Part shown: positions 30,232 to 41,330 of the stretch, one piece after another
Position numbering within the stretch: the first letter of the stretch is position 1
How the letters are laid out: every line of letters starts with the position of its first letter
NCBI RefSeq assembly: GCF_000350225.1
Contig: NW_005179131.1
Coordinates: 486,641-550,640, forward strand
Direction of reading: 5' to 3'
DNA: 64,000 nucleotides
Source: Chondrus crispus
Taxonomy: Eukaryota; Rhodophyta; Florideophyceae; Gigartinales; Gigartinaceae
The notes under the pieces: model-generated
Database searches by the model: none
What the model was told of the DNA's origin: nothing
Seen by the model: the letters and a program-made list of their open reading frames with translations, nothing else
Position numbers and translations under genes: made by a program

Positions 30232-33200
30232 ATGGCCGCCCTCCGCTCCCTCGCCTCCGTCGGGCGTCGCGCCGGGCTCCTTGTCGCCCCTAGGGTATCT
30301 AGCTTTGCCAACTCGCTTCCGGCGTCTTCCTCCTACGCCTCGTCATTCTTCTCGCGATCCGTCCCGACGCGTTCATCCTTTTCCAACTTGTCCCAATACG
30401 CTCGCACCTTCTCCGCTGTCCCGGAGCTCTTCAGCGCCACGGACTCCTTCGCGAATAGGCATAACAACACCTCGAGGGACGTGTCAGAAATGCTTGCGTT
30501 CCTCGGCTTGCAGGACATCAATCAGCTCATCGACCAGACTGTTCCGTCTTCCATTCGCAACAATCGCGACTTAGAGGTAGGCCCGGCCCTTTCCGAGACC
30601 GAGGCTTTAGCCAAACTCAAGGCAATGGCTAGCAAGAACAAGCTCTACCAGAACCATATCGGCATGGGCTACCATGGCACTCTCACCCCACATGTCATCC
30701 TCCGCAATATTTTGGAGAACCCTGGATGGTACACCCAATACACACCGTACCAAGCAGAGATTGCCCAGGGCCGGCTTGAGTCCCTGCTCAACTATCAAAC
30801 TATGGTGGCCGACATCACTGGTCTTCCAGTTGCGAACGCCTCTCTCCTCGATGAGGCCACGGCCGCCGCGGAAGCCATGTCTATGTGCTTCAACATCGCC
30901 CGTAGAAAGAAGAAGTCTTTCTTCGTCAGTGAGCTCGTTCACCCTCAAACCATCGATCTGGTCAAGACTCGTGCCGAAGGATTTGGTGTGCAGGTCATTG
31001 TCGGTGACCACAAGACATATGACGTCGCTGCGAACAAGGACCTTTGCGGTACCCTAATCCAATACCCGGCCACTGATGGATCCATTGATGACTACGAACC
31101 ATTCATCGCGGCAAGCAAATCTGCTGGTGCCAAGGTTGTCATGGCCACTGATCTTCTCGCTCTCACAACTCTTAAGTCACCCGGCGAGATGGGTGCCGAT
31201 TTCGCTGTCGGTAACTCCCAGCGCTTTGGTGTTCCGATGGGATACGGAGGCCCTCACGCGGCTTTCTTTGTGACCAAGGAGGAGTTCAAGCGCCAGCTCC
31301 CAGGTCGTATTATCGGTATCAGCCGTGATGCCAACGGGGGACCAGCCTTGCGAATGGCCATGCAAACTCGCGAACAGCATATCCGCCGCGACAAGGCCAC
31401 ATCTAACATTTGCACTGCCCAGGCATTGCTTGCCAACATGGCTGCTATGTACGGCATTTACCATGGCCCGGTTGGGCTCAGAAAGATTGCTGCGCGCACG
31501 GCTGGCCTTGCTCGCGTTTTCGGTTCCGCAGTTGGAGAGATGGGATTCACCGTTCCATCTGCCAGCCAATACTTCGATACCGTCAAGGTAACTATGGGGT
31601 CAGCAGCCGAGGCAGATGCAGTCATGTCAGCCCTGGTAGAAAGTGAAATCAACGGCCGCCGCTTGAATGATACTGAACTGACATTCGCTTTCGATGAGAC
31701 TCATAGCTTGGAGAGTGTTGAGAAGCTTGCCGGTGTGTTTGCTGCTCAGAGCGGAAAGTCTGTCGATATCGCTGCCATTGCTGAGAAGGAATCATCCGTG
31801 TCCACTGACAGTGTATATGGAGAGGCTTCCCGTACTTCTGAATTCATGACTCACCCCATCTTCAACACGAAGCACACTGAGCACGAGCTCTTGCGATACA
31901 TCAACCGTTTGCAACAAAGGGATCTATCCCTTACACACTCTATGATTGCGTTGGGCTCCTGTACTATGAAGTTGAACGCCACTTCTGAAATGATTCCTGT
32001 AACATGGCCGGAAATATGCAGTCCACATCCGTTCTCTCCTCCTGACCAGATGGAGGGCTACTACGAGATGTTTGAGGACCTTCAGAAGGATCTTTCTGAC
32101 ATCACTGGATTTCACACCGTGTGCCTGCAGCCAAATTCTGGAGCGCAAGGTGAATATACCGGACTGCTTGCGATCAAGAAATACCATGAGAGCCGTGGAG
32201 ACCATCACCGCAACGTCTGCATCATTCCCCTCAGTGCACACGGAACCAATCCAGCCTCGGCAGCGATGCTTGGCATGAAAATCGTGACGGTTTCGTCTGA
32301 TGAAATGGGCAACGTGAACGTTGCAGAACTGCGAGAGAAGGCGGAGAAGCACAAGGATAATCTTTCATCGCTGATGATCACGTATCCATCCACTCATGGT
32401 GTGTTCGAAGATGCCATTAAGGAGGTTTGCGATATCATTCATGACAACGGCGGTCAAGTGTACATGGATGGAGCAAACATGAACGCACAGGTTGGATTGT
32501 GCTCTCCTGGAGAGATTGGTGCCGATGTATGCCATCTGAACCTGCATAAGACATTCTGCATCCCTCATGGAGGTGGTGGACCAGGCATGGGACCCATTGG
32601 TGTTGCCAAGCAGCTTGCTCCTTTCCTTCCTGACCATCCGGTAATCTCCCCTCCGAATCCTGACAAGGTACACAACAAGGGCATTGAAACAGGGTGCGTC
32701 TCAGCTGCACCCTTCGGCTCCTCCGCTATTCTACCAATCTCTTACATGTACATCAAAATGATGGGAACAGATGGACTTCGAGAGGCCACAGAGCAGGCCA
32801 TTTTGAACGCCAACTACATGGCCAAGCGCCTTGAAGACTCATACGACGTCCTTTACAGGGGAAGCAAGGGCCGAGTGGCTCACGAGTTCATCATCGACAT
32901 GCGTCCGTTCAAGTCCAACTGTGGCATCTCGGAAACAGATATTGCCAAGAGACTTCAGGACTACGGGTTTCATGCCCCGACTATGAGTTGGCCTGTTTCT
33001 GGAACCCTCATGGTGGAACCAACAGAGAGTGAGAGCAAGGAAGAGCTCGATCGGTTCTGTGACGCAATGATCATGATTCGCGAAGAGATCCGTGCCGTGG
33101 AGGAAGGTCGTATGGACAAGGAGGACAACCCTCTCAAACATGCACCTCATACAGCTGCGATCGTTTCTGCGGAAGAGTGGGATCGCCAATACCCCCGTGC

Positions 33201-33360
33201 ACTAGGTGCGTTCCCGGCCGCATGGGTCGAAAACCAGAAATTCTGGCCCACAGTGTCCCGCGTCGACGACGTTTTCGGAGATCGTAACCTTATGTGCACT
33301 TGCCCTCCGGTCTCTGACTACACTCAAGACGACGATGAGCGCATAGAGAGCGTTGCATAA
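30232..33360 (+). CDS. GLDC: Glycine dehydrogenase (decarboxylating), P-protein
   Basis: 1042 residues without an intron, starting [15 protein letters not shown], an Arg/Ser/Ala-rich mitochondrial presequence of about 60 residues. Both halves of the fused P-protein are present. The C-terminal half carries [18 protein letters not shown], whose lysine (K773) forms the Schiff base with pyridoxal phosphate, followed by the glycine-rich loop. [16 protein letters not shown] and [13 protein letters not shown] are conserved blocks. It decarboxylates glycine and passes the aminomethyl group to lipoyl H-protein in the mitochondrial glycine cleavage system, the step central to photorespiration in photosynthetic cells. 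Divergent from the Hel2-like gene and convergent with glutamate dehydrogenase. Confidence 0.97.
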   Translation: MAALRSLASVGRRAGLLVAPRVSSFANSLPASSSYASSFFSRSVPTRSSFSNLSQYARTFSAVPELFSATDSFANRHNNTSRDVSEMLAFLGLQDINQLIDQTVPSSIRNNRDLEVGPALSETEALAKLKAMASKNKLYQNHIGMGYHGTLTPHVILRNILENPGWYTQYTPYQAEIAQGRLESLLNYQTMVADITGLPVANASLLDEATAAAEAMSMCFNIARRKKKSFFVSELVHPQTIDLVKTRAEGFGVQVIVGDHKTYDVAANKDLCGTLIQYPATDGSIDDYEPFIAASKSAGAKVVMATDLLALTTLKSPGEMGADFAVGNSQRFGVPMGYGGPHAAFFVTKEEFKRQLPGRIIGISRDANGGPALRMAMQTREQHIRRDKATSNICTAQALLANMAAMYGIYHGPVGLRKIAARTAGLARVFGSAVGEMGFTVPSASQYFDTVKVTMGSAAEADAVMSALVESEINGRRLNDTELTFAFDETHSLESVEKLAGVFAAQSGKSVDIAAIAEKESSVSTDSVYGEASRTSEFMTHPIFNTKHTEHELLRYINRLQQRDLSLTHSMIALGSCTMKLNATSEMIPVTWPEICSPHPFSPPDQMEGYYEMFEDLQKDLSDITGFHTVCLQPNSGAQGEYTGLLAIKKYHESRGDHHRNVCIIPLSAHGTNPASAAMLGMKIVTVSSDEMGNVNVAELREKAEKHKDNLSSLMITYPSTHGVFEDAIKEVCDIIHDNGGQVYMDGANMNAQVGLCSPGEIGADVCHLNLHKTFCIPHGGGGPGMGPIGVAKQLAPFLPDHPVISPPNPDKVHNKGIETGCVSAAPFGSSAILPISYMYIKMMGTDGLREATEQAILNANYMAKRLEDSYDVLYRGSKGRVAHEFIIDMRPFKSNCGISETDIAKRLQDYGFHAPTMSWPVSGTLMVEPTESESKEELDRFCDAMIMIREEIRAVEEGRMDKEDNPLKHAPHTAAIVSAEEWDRQYPRALGAFPAAWVENQKFWPTVSRVDDVFGDRNLMCTCPPVSDYTQDDDERIESVA

Positions 33361-33915
33361 GATGCGTCGAAAATTTTTTGAGAACAGGCCGACGTGAGCA
33401 TGAAAAATCTGTGAGCAGTACGGGTTAAATTCGGAGAATAGCGTATGGCTGATGCTACTTCACATTGTATACTAGTCAACGGGCATCGTCTTCTAAATAG
33501 TTTGTCGTCTGAAAGCGAGGGAGGTAAAGGAATCAAAATTGACGAAATTTGATCACTTGAGGAGTTAGCGCCTTGTAGGACGAGCGAAGCCTCTTGAGAC
33601 TTGACAATCTCAAAATCTCCTCTCCTCCGCAAGGATGATATGAATCATATCATATGATGGCCACTGAACTCGCCCAGTTGTCTGACACGAAGCATATGCG
33701 CGTAAGCAAAAAAGGTGACGCTGACAATGCTCATTCGAACTAGCCATATTCTACAATACTCCCACTCGAAGTACCCTAGCATATTGACAGTCTCGTGTTG
33801 GAACACGTTGCTTGATGGCACTAGCATCGCACGATCATTTATGTATGTCTACCTCCATAGCCCTACGGCCGGCAAAAGTCATGCTTGAATACACAGTACT
33901 GAAGGCATCAACGGC
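33361..33915. other. Convergent 3' flanks
   Basis: Between the tail-to-tail GLDC and GDH genes. Contains a short near-perfect palindrome GATATGAATCATATC (around 33636) but no gene or RNA. Confidence 0.4.
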
Positions 33916-35994
33916 TTACGGCCATTGTCCAGCCCTCCGGTACGTATCAGCGATAGCTTCCAAGGATTTGATGTATGCGGCATCCCGTAAAGAGCAGTTC
34001 TTTTCCTCGGAGATCTGCAAAACCTGGTCAGTTGCCGCAATCATAGTGTCTTCCAACCCAGAGCGGACATGAGTTTCCTCGTCAGCTCCAAGGACGATAT
34101 TTTCCTTTTGATCGCCCGACAATGAAATGCCATTGCTTTCCAGAATGCTGGCCAAATGACGGCCGTGGCTTTCCTCGAAACGCTTGGTGAGGCGCCCCAG
34201 CCTCATGCCGGTCATGTTTTTGGTCCACTCAACGTACGAACACATCACCTGTACAAGTCAAAGAAACAAAATAAATGTCAGAGGTTCTCCTAAGACAAAT
34301 ACGCCCAAGTTAAAGATAGCCGACTGGAATTAGCTTACACCCATGCTGTTAGCCAAAAGGTCTGGAATGATAACAGTATCGCCCCGCTTGTTCAAAATTT
34401 CATCTGCATCAGCTGTAATAGGACCATTGGCTGCTTCGGCGATAATTTTCGCCTTGACAAGATGTACGTTGTCTTTGTGGATGACACTCTCCAGGGCTGC
34501 AGGGATCAGGACGTCACAGTCGATCGAGAGGAACATAGAAGGATCGGCAATAATCGATAGAGAAGGGCTCCCCTCGTTCGTGAACCCTTCAATGCAGCCC
34601 TTTGTGTCCAGCATGTGCTTCTGAAGAGCTGGGATAGAAATTCCCCTCTCGGGGTCGTACAGGATACCATCCCTTTCAGCGACTGCGATGAACTTTCCTC
34701 CGTCTTCGTGAATGAACTTGGCAGACCAGTATCCAACATTTCCGAATCCTTGAAGGACAAACGTCTTGCCTTTCACGCCCGGTGAGGCGATGCCGGTTTT
34801 CCGGAGAGCTGAGTCATGGCCGAGAATTGAGCGAATAGCGTAAAATACGCCTAGTCCAGTGGCGCTTTCGCGCCCTCGGATTCCACCATGACCAACAGGC
34901 TTTCCAGTCACACACCCAGCTGTGAACATATGACCAGGATTCAGTTGAGAGAATGTGTCCCTGATCCAACTGTGTGATGAACAGAGTGACGAGCAGCATG
35001 CAGCAAGAGTGTTATGTTAGTGGGCTGTAGCTAAGGGGAATAGAAGAATAGGTTTCTAATAAGGTGGCAAAGACTGTAAATGACGTACCTCATTTCCTGG
35101 GGTCCTGTTCCATAATCAGGGGCGGGGACTATTACGCAAAATGAGGTAAGAAGAGGACTTATGTAAGAATCTGTTTGGTACACAATATCCGCTGGAATTG
35201 AACAGACCGACGAAATGTGATGCCATACCATCTTTGCCGCTGCCAATAAGGTTCCTTGCGTGCAGTTCGTGAGTGAATCTCCTCGTAATGCGTTCAATTT
35301 CAGTGATGGAATAATCGCGCCTATCAATGCAAACACCACCCTTGGCTCCTCCAAATGGTACCTCGACTGCACCGAGGACGAACGCACAAACAAAGTATAA
35401 AACAACAGTGTCAATCGCGCTGTTTGTGAACGCAGCATGGCAGCAAGCGCACGGGGCCGATAAGCGATGGGAATGCTACTTACCAAGCGCGCACTTGAGA
35501 GTCATGAGAGCGGCAAGGGCCTTAACCTCCTCCAAGCTGACATCGGCTGCGTAGCGGATGCCGCCCTTCGTGGGGAGGATGTGTGTGGAGTGCTGTGCGC
35601 GATAGCCAGTGAGGACCTGTGTGGACTGGTCGTCCCTCCTGATAGGGAACTGGAACTCGACGACGGAGTTGCAGGCGCGGATGATGTCCAGCAGGCCGGG
35701 GCTGATGTTGGTGAGGTGGGCCGCGCGCTGGAAGAAGAGGTCTACGCTCTCCAGGAAGGTCTGATGCGGCTCGGGGGCCGGCAGCTCCTCCACGGCCGGC
35801 GGCTCCTCCACGGCAGACGCGATGGTCTGCTGGAAGCGGGCGAAGCGGGAGGCAGGGGCACATGACGCAGTAGGCGCGAAACGCGACGCGACGGCGGACA
35901 GAGGGTGCGCGACGGACGCTGTGACACGGGGGGCCAGCGCGCCTAGGGCCGGGCGCGCGCGCAGGAGCATATGGGCGTATCGGGAGGACGACAT
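33916..35994 (-). CDS. Glutamate dehydrogenase, mitochondrial, five exons
   Basis: Exons on the minus strand: 35994-35484, 35366-35229, 35128-35089 (only 40 nt), 34969-34339 and 34248-33916; introns of 117, 100, 119 and 90 nt, all GT/AG. The total of 1653 nt keeps one frame and gives 550 residues. A mitochondrial presequence ([18 protein letters not shown]) precedes the catalytic part. PTKGGIRY and [11 protein letters not shown] (the lysine-bearing active-site loop) are split by intron 1, with further conserved blocks [19 protein letters not shown] and the nucleotide-binding [12 protein letters not shown]. The C-terminus, with VRSGLEDTM and about 30 extra residues before it, resembles the animal-type enzyme with a shortened antenna. 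It interconverts glutamate with 2-oxoglutarate and ammonia using NAD(P). Exon 1 is markedly GC-rich. Confidence 0.95.
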
Positions 35995-37496
35995 GGTGTG
36001 GGTAGGGTTTAGTTGGGACGGTAGTTGGAGTGGAAGGCGAGCTGTGACGGCAATTGGGGGCGGGGGAGGGAGAGGGGGGGAGGTTTATAAGCAGTTGGGA
36101 CAGACGGCAGCAATTGGGGGGGGGGGGGGGGGGAGGGAGGGGTATGGTGTCAGTAAAGAGGGGAATGCGAGGGGGCGAGTGGAAAGCTCTCAGAAGGTGG
36201 GTGGGTGGGCATAGTTTATAGTTCCACGGGGTGTGAGAAGGGAAGGATTAGGGTTGCGGTGACGTGTCAGGGTCCTTCTTCCACAGGCGCAGCGGCAAAT
36301 GAGGAGGTCGGAGAGACGCGCAGGTCGAAGCGCCGCAGGTATGACATGCGCCGGGCTTTTTGGGACATAACTCCGGGCCCTGGGCAACGCATTGCTGGGG
36401 GTTTTATCTCGCGCCCAGATTTCTGCACACACCTCCACGGCGTGGCTGTATTCATGCACAGGCACAGGCACTACACATTCTGTACCGTCTCGCACCCATC
36501 CTCCACGCCGGCCCAAAGCCTCCACACCCCCCGGCATTGCTTCGCATACCGCATCGCTTGCGGCGCCTCGCCTCTCGAGCCGCATCTCCCTCCCCCACCT
36601 GCAGCACCGCTACATCTAAATTTATGCACACTCCTTGTGGTTGCCCAACGCCCGGCCCGCCGTTCCCTGCTTCCAGAGGCCCAGTGGAAACCCCCCCCCC
36701 CGTGCCGCCCGCCGCGCCGCCCCCCATTGGCTGCCACTCCCGCGCCGCCGTGCCACGTCTTCTTTCCATCCATGTCGCCTGCGCCCCGCGCGCAACCCTC
36801 TCCGCCGCGCTCCGATGCTAACTGAAACCTGCGCTCCAATGCTAACTGAAGCCGCCCGCGCGTGGCCGCCGCGCTGCGCTCCAAGCTAACGGCGGCTCGC
36901 GCGGGGCTGCTTGTCGCAACGCCGCCGTGTGATACAGCGCGGAAATCCCCTAATGCCACCGGCCGAGCAGACGCCGCGCGGCCCCTGACGGCGCCTCGCC
37001 GTCGCCCAGTGCGGGGCGGGAAGCAATCTCCGACATGGCGCGCCCCGACAACGCTGCCGCCGCCCGTGTGCTCCCTCAGCGCGCGGGAGACTCGGCTCCA
37101 CGCCTCCCTCACGTGCTCATTGGATACGGCCCAGTCAAAATTCCCGCGCTGCGTTGCTGGTTGTCTCTCGCTTACCTTGCGCGGCGTACTGTGTCCTCGT
37201 CGTACACGTGGCACACGCGGCTGTGGACCCCTACTGACGCGCTGATTCACTCAATGATCCGGTGCGGCGCACACTCGACGACTGACTCCGCTCTGGGATC
37301 CATTCGCTCGTTTCCGCTTGCGTCACCCCGATCCCGATCCGGGCATTGGTCGCCGCCGGGAGCCCGTCACCAGCGCTGCACACCTTTCAACAGAATCACC
37401 TTGTATACATCCGACCTCCCCGCCCTCCCCGCCCTCCCCGCCCAGTCTTTAGCTTCTCGCCCCCGTCCTTCGCACAGCCACAACTGCATCACCACC
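35995..37496. other. GC-rich divergent promoter region
   Basis: Upstream of both GDH (minus) and eS30 (plus). Very GC-rich with long G/C homopolymers, including an almost pure run of about 20 G at 36117-36136 and a C run near 36691. CTCCGATGCTAACTGAA/CTCCAATGCTAACTGAA forms an imperfect direct repeat at about 36818-36852. A pyrimidine tract (CCGCCCTCCCCGCCCTCC) at about 37421-37440 precedes the ribosomal protein gene. Long open frames on both strands come from the lack of AT-rich stops and are not convincing genes. Confidence 0.5.
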
Positions 37497-37885
37497 ATGG
37501 GTAAGTGATCCACCGCCACTGCGTCCGACGCACTCCGCTTTCCCTCCGTGCACACGCGTTACCCAACCAGGCTCCAAGCTGCTCCGTCTGATCCGCCAGC
37601 GCGCCGCTTCGAAGACCCCCCCCCCCCCCCCCGCTGCAAACCCACGTCGTCCACTCGCGCAGAGCACTGACCAACCTCCACGACCCCTCCCCCTGCGCAG
37701 GTAAGGTTCACGGATCGCTCGCACGCGCCGGAAAGGTACGCGGCCAGACGCCGAAGGTCGCGCCGCAGGAGAAGCCAAAAAAGCCCCGCGGCCGCGCCGC
37801 CATGCGCCTCAAGTACAACCGTCGCTACGTCAACGCCGTCGTTGGCCCCGGCAAGAAGCGCGGACCCAACTCCTCGGACAAGTAG
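37497..37885 (+). CDS. RPS30: Ribosomal protein eS30
   Basis: Two exons: 37497-37500 (just ATGG) and 37701-37885, around a 200-nt GTAAGTG/GCGCAG intron; 62 residues. The mature sequence begins [19 protein letters not shown] and contains [11 protein letters not shown] and [11 protein letters not shown], the standard eukaryotic S30. There is no ubiquitin-like fusion as in animal FAU, matching yeast and plants. The intron directly after ATGG is the only way to supply an ATG. The intron holds a C run of about 18 (37617-37634 region). Component of the cytosolic 40S subunit near the mRNA channel. The GC-rich, pyrimidine-rich promoter suits a highly expressed gene. Confidence 0.95.
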
Positions 37886-38385
37886 ACGCCTGACTGTTCG
37901 CATGGGAAGGGAACGCGAGGACGCGCTGCATGCTGCGCAGGTGCATGTAGGTTACGCGTAGCACAGACGGGTAAACGGCGTGTGTCCTCGCTTTCGAGTT
38001 TTGATCGGTGCTTCGCTTCTTTGGTGTCTGCGCTTTGCTTACGTGCCATCCAGTTCGGAGTGTGCGTTCTCATGGCGGGTCATGCGCATTTGTTGAAATC
38101 AACACTAAGTTGGTCTATGCTGTCGTGTAGAGGACTAGTTTTTGCTTCCCGGAAACACTCAAACTCGGCTAGTCTTTCACTTTTTACACCTGCATAGCAA
38201 CGAACATAGCAACTGATACAGGAACGCCTATGCTTCAAGAGTAAAGAGTACCAACGGCATACGACACAACTTTTTATCTCACAGGTTCGATGACAACGAT
38301 GGCTCAGTGATATTCTTGTGCAAGACACATCCGAGAGGACGCCGTTAGCCCTTGTTCATTACAACACGACATACGCTCCGTAAGC
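37886..38385. other. Intergenic, nothing recognised
   Basis: 3' flanks of the convergent eS30 and MYST acetyltransferase genes. No gene, RNA or repeat recognised. Confidence 0.4.
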
Positions 38386-40743
38386 TCACGGAGACGGGGA
38401 GTTAATCGCCACAACCTCGGTATCGTGTTTTCTTGACCGAATTCGTTGACGTTTCACTCCCCTTCTCGACCTCGCACCGAAGGCCTCCTCTCCTTCCGAC
38501 AAGCCGTTGAGAAGGCCATCCCCTAGTGTGTCTTTCACAAGAATATCCGATACTCCGTTCTCATCAGCCCCGTGCGTAAAACTTGACGTGTATAATGCCT
38601 CTGATCCAACGTTGGCGCTAACTGGATGACGAACTAGCATTGCTCCATGCCGGTGGGTAAACCCATTTTGAAACCTTCTGGTGCTACTAGCCCACATAGG
38701 TGAAGAACCTTCGACGAACACTGCGTCGTCTTCATCCTTAAAAATCTCTCTTCTCGCTCTCGGATACGGTGACACACTCTGCTCTCGAAACGTGACCTCG
38801 TTCGAACGCGGACTCTTCAAAAACCGCATCGGCGATCCTGTGTTACGCCTTAGACGTTGTCTTGCCTCTGCCATTTTGATCAGCTGAATGCGGCATTGCT
38901 TCATGCTCATGCCAAGACTTGTGCCGAGCTGTTCTAGTTGTGCTGAAGGCACGCCAATATCTGAGTCGAGAGGAGCCTTCAGCTCCTCTATACAATAACT
39001 TTGAATGAATTGCCCTAAAGTGGAGACTTGATGACAAGTTAGTTTTGCTTGACTTTCCTTAGTTACGTCAGATGTCGACTGCATTGCAGTCAGGTTAGAG
39101 TTCTCGCTGTCTTTTCGCGGCCTCCGTCTTCTTGACCGTGCTGCAATTGCTACATTCAATGCCTCTACTCTTTCCTGTTTGACGGACAGCAGGTCCGGAC
39201 GAAGGGGAAGTCGCGGTTTTCGTGTCTTTTTCTCGGCGGCGTCCAGTCCTTTCGCGCTTGTATCCGCATGAATCTCCCCCTTCCACATGCTGACGAGGCT
39301 CATGGACTTTAGCGAAGAGGTGACATCGGCGACTCGAATTCCGGTCTCTTTTGCTACTTCCTTTGTCGATATCCTTCCCATGTCCTCTTTGCTACGCAGA
39401 AATTGAGTTATCGTATGGGCCCAGTAACTACGGTACGAAAGCTGTCCAAGGTCGGAAAGGGGGCGTTCAGGAGACGCGGTTTTACCCTCCCTCTTCGTCA
39501 ACTCGTAACTCAAAGATATCAAAAATCTTCCAACACCCTTACGTTGGTGCTGTGGAAGTGTCAAAATGCATGCCAGATTGAAGTCGGAATGACAAGCGGG
39601 CTTCTCCTTGGAGAAGAACCCAGCCATCACATCCTCTATTGTTACGATATAGAACAGAAAGGGGCTGACGTCAAAATACAAGGTCTTGTGGTCTAGAAAA
39701 AGCTTGCCCAGTAGGCACAGTCGTTGGCAGTAGTCATTGCTAACTTGACCATCCAATTCGTAGACGGCAACTTGCCGCGACGAGTCTTCGTAGATGAGCA
39801 GACCCGGGGGTCCGATCCACGTGCACGCGGTACAATGCTTGACATAAGACCGCTCTGATCGAGTGTACTTGAGACAATAACGGCAAATGTAGAGCTTGTC
39901 GACTTCTCCATACTTGCCAGGATACGGTGAGTAGTACCATGCATCAATATGATCCTCACCAAGGACAATGGAAGAAATATTCCTGACCTTTGTCATTTCC
40001 TCGCGCGCCTTCTCCAAGCGGGCCGCAGCCTCGCTGCCAACCTCCCTCTCACTCACCGGATTGATCTCCTCGTACTGCCTCCGCCTGGCCCTGGTGAGCT
40101 TGAGCGTGTGCCTCTTGCCGGTCTCGGCGACGGCAAACTCTGCCTGGACGGCATTGTCGACGAGGGTGTTATCGACGACACTAGACGCGGCCTCCGCCAC
40201 AGCTGACTCAGTGGCACGACGCAACTCGGCGGCGTGGACCCATCGGTCGAGGCGTCTGTCGCGGCCGGAGAAGTGGACGTAGACGCGGCCGACACGGATG
40301 GGATGCGGGGCGGGAGCGGCGGAGGGCTTGATATGTGTGTCCTCTACAAAGGCCTCGACGGCCGGTGGGAGCGGGGAGACCTCGTGGTTTCTGCGCTTCT
40401 TGGTCCTCTGCGAGGCGGGCCTCTGCGGGGTGTCAAACGAGACGGAGGGTGACTTGGAGTCGGCGGCCTCCCTGAAACGAAGTTTTGGGGAGGTGGTGGT
40501 GGAGTCGTGCAGCCTGTTGGGGTAGGGATGGAGAGCGTCGAGGAGGGTAGAGCGGCGAGAGGAGGGGTAGGGTGTGCGGCGGTTTGCGCTGCGAAAGGGC
40601 GATTGGTGGTTTGAGGCAGCGAGTTGGGACTGTTCGAAACGTGCGATAGCGGCCTTGTATTGAGGATCGAGGGAAACGACTACGGCATCGATTGGAGGGG
40701 TGGCGGAGGCGGCAACGACGGTACACAAGACGTGTTCGCCCTC
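38386..40743 (-). CDS. MYST-family histone acetyltransferase, 5' end in gap
   Basis: About 785 residues are readable; the start lies in the Ns. From N to C: a disordered Ser/Pro/Arg region; a short chromo/Tudor-knot segment (VGRVYVHFSGRDRRLDRWV); the MYST zinc finger, YICRYCLKYTRSERSYVKHC; and the acetyltransferase core. The core has LFLDHKTLYFDVSPFLFYI (with the lysine that is autoacetylated in the family), FNLACILTLPQHQRKGVGRFLI (catalytic Cys and Q-R-K-G-x-G acetyl-CoA loop) and SPERPLSDLG (catalytic Glu block). This is the Tip60/Esa1/MOF type that acetylates histone H4. The tail of about 260 residues after the core is longer than in Esa1 and has a winged-helix-like start followed by basic, disordered sequence. 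Divergent from HemW. Confidence 0.92.
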   Translation of the reverse strand, partial: EGEHVLCTVVAASATPPIDAVVVSLDPQYKAAIARFEQSQLAASNHQSPFRSANRRTPYPSSRRSTLLDALHPYPNRLHDSTTTSPKLRFREAADSKSPSVSFDTPQRPASQRTKKRRNHEVSPLPPAVEAFVEDTHIKPSAAPAPHPIRVGRVYVHFSGRDRRLDRWVHAAELRRATESAVAEAASSVVDNTLVDNAVQAEFAVAETGKRHTLKLTRARRRQYEEINPVSEREVGSEAAARLEKAREEMTKVRNISSIVLGEDHIDAWYYSPYPGKYGEVDKLYICRYCLKYTRSERSYVKHCTACTWIGPPGLLIYEDSSRQVAVYELDGQVSNDYCQRLCLLGKLFLDHKTLYFDVSPFLFYIVTIEDVMAGFFSKEKPACHSDFNLACILTLPQHQRKGVGRFLISLSYELTKREGKTASPERPLSDLGQLSYRSYWAHTITQFLRSKEDMGRISTKEVAKETGIRVADVTSSLKSMSLVSMWKGEIHADTSAKGLDAAEKKTRKPRLPLRPDLLSVKQERVEALNVAIAARSRRRRPRKDSENSNLTAMQSTSDVTKESQAKLTCHQVSTLGQFIQSYCIEELKAPLDSDIGVPSAQLEQLGTSLGMSMKQCRIQLIKMAEARQRLRRNTGSPMRFLKSPRSNEVTFREQSVSPYPRARREIFKDEDDAVFVEGSSPMWASSTRRFQNGFTHRHGAMLVRHPVSANVGSEALYTSSFTHGADENGVSDILVKDTLGDGLLNGLSEGEEAFGARSRRGVKRQRIRSRKHDTEVVAINSPSP

Positions 40744-41330
40744 NNNNNNNNNNNNNNNNNNNNNNNNNNNNNNNNNNNNNNNNNNNNNNNNNNNNNNNNN
40801 NNNNNNNNNNNNNNNNNNNNNNNNNNNNNNNNNNNNNNNNNNNNNNNNNNNNNNNNNNNNNNNNNNNNNNNNNNNNNNNNNNNNNNNNNNNNNNNNNNNN
40901 NNNNNNNNNNNNNNNNNNNNNNNNNNNNNNNNNNNNNNNNNNNNNNNNNNNNNNNNNNNNNNNNNNNNNNNNNNNNNNNNNNNNNNNNNNNNNNNNNNNN
41001 NNNNNNNNNNNNNNNNNNNNNNNNNNNNNNNNNNNNNNNNNNNNNNNNNNNNNNNNNNNNNNNNNNNNNNNNNNNNNNNNNNNNNNNNNNNNNNNNNNNN
41101 NNNNNNNNNNNNNNNNNNNNNNNNNNNNNNNNNNNNNNNNNNNNNNNNNNNNNNNNNNNNNNNNNNNNNNNNNNNNNNNNNNNNNNNNNNNNNNNNNNNN
41201 NNNNNNNNNNNNNNNNNNNNNNNNNNNNNNNNNNNNNNNNNNNNNNNNNNNNNNNNNNNNNNNNNNNNNNNNNNNNNNNNNNNNNNNNNNNNNNNNNNNN
41301 NNNNNNNNNNNNNNNNNNNNNNNNNNNNNN
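40744..41330. other. Assembly gap (587 N)
   Basis: Run of N between the truncated 5' ends of the MYST and HemW-like genes. Both flanks are very GC-rich, the usual cause of such gaps. It must contain both start codons and the shared promoter if the gap size is true. Confidence 0.99.

Noticed and set aside
36471-37250. Minus-strand 259-codon frame, and plus-strand frames at 36205-36825
   Set aside because: Extreme GC content removes stop codons; the products are Arg/Gly/Ala low-complexity, overlap on both strands and show no domain.
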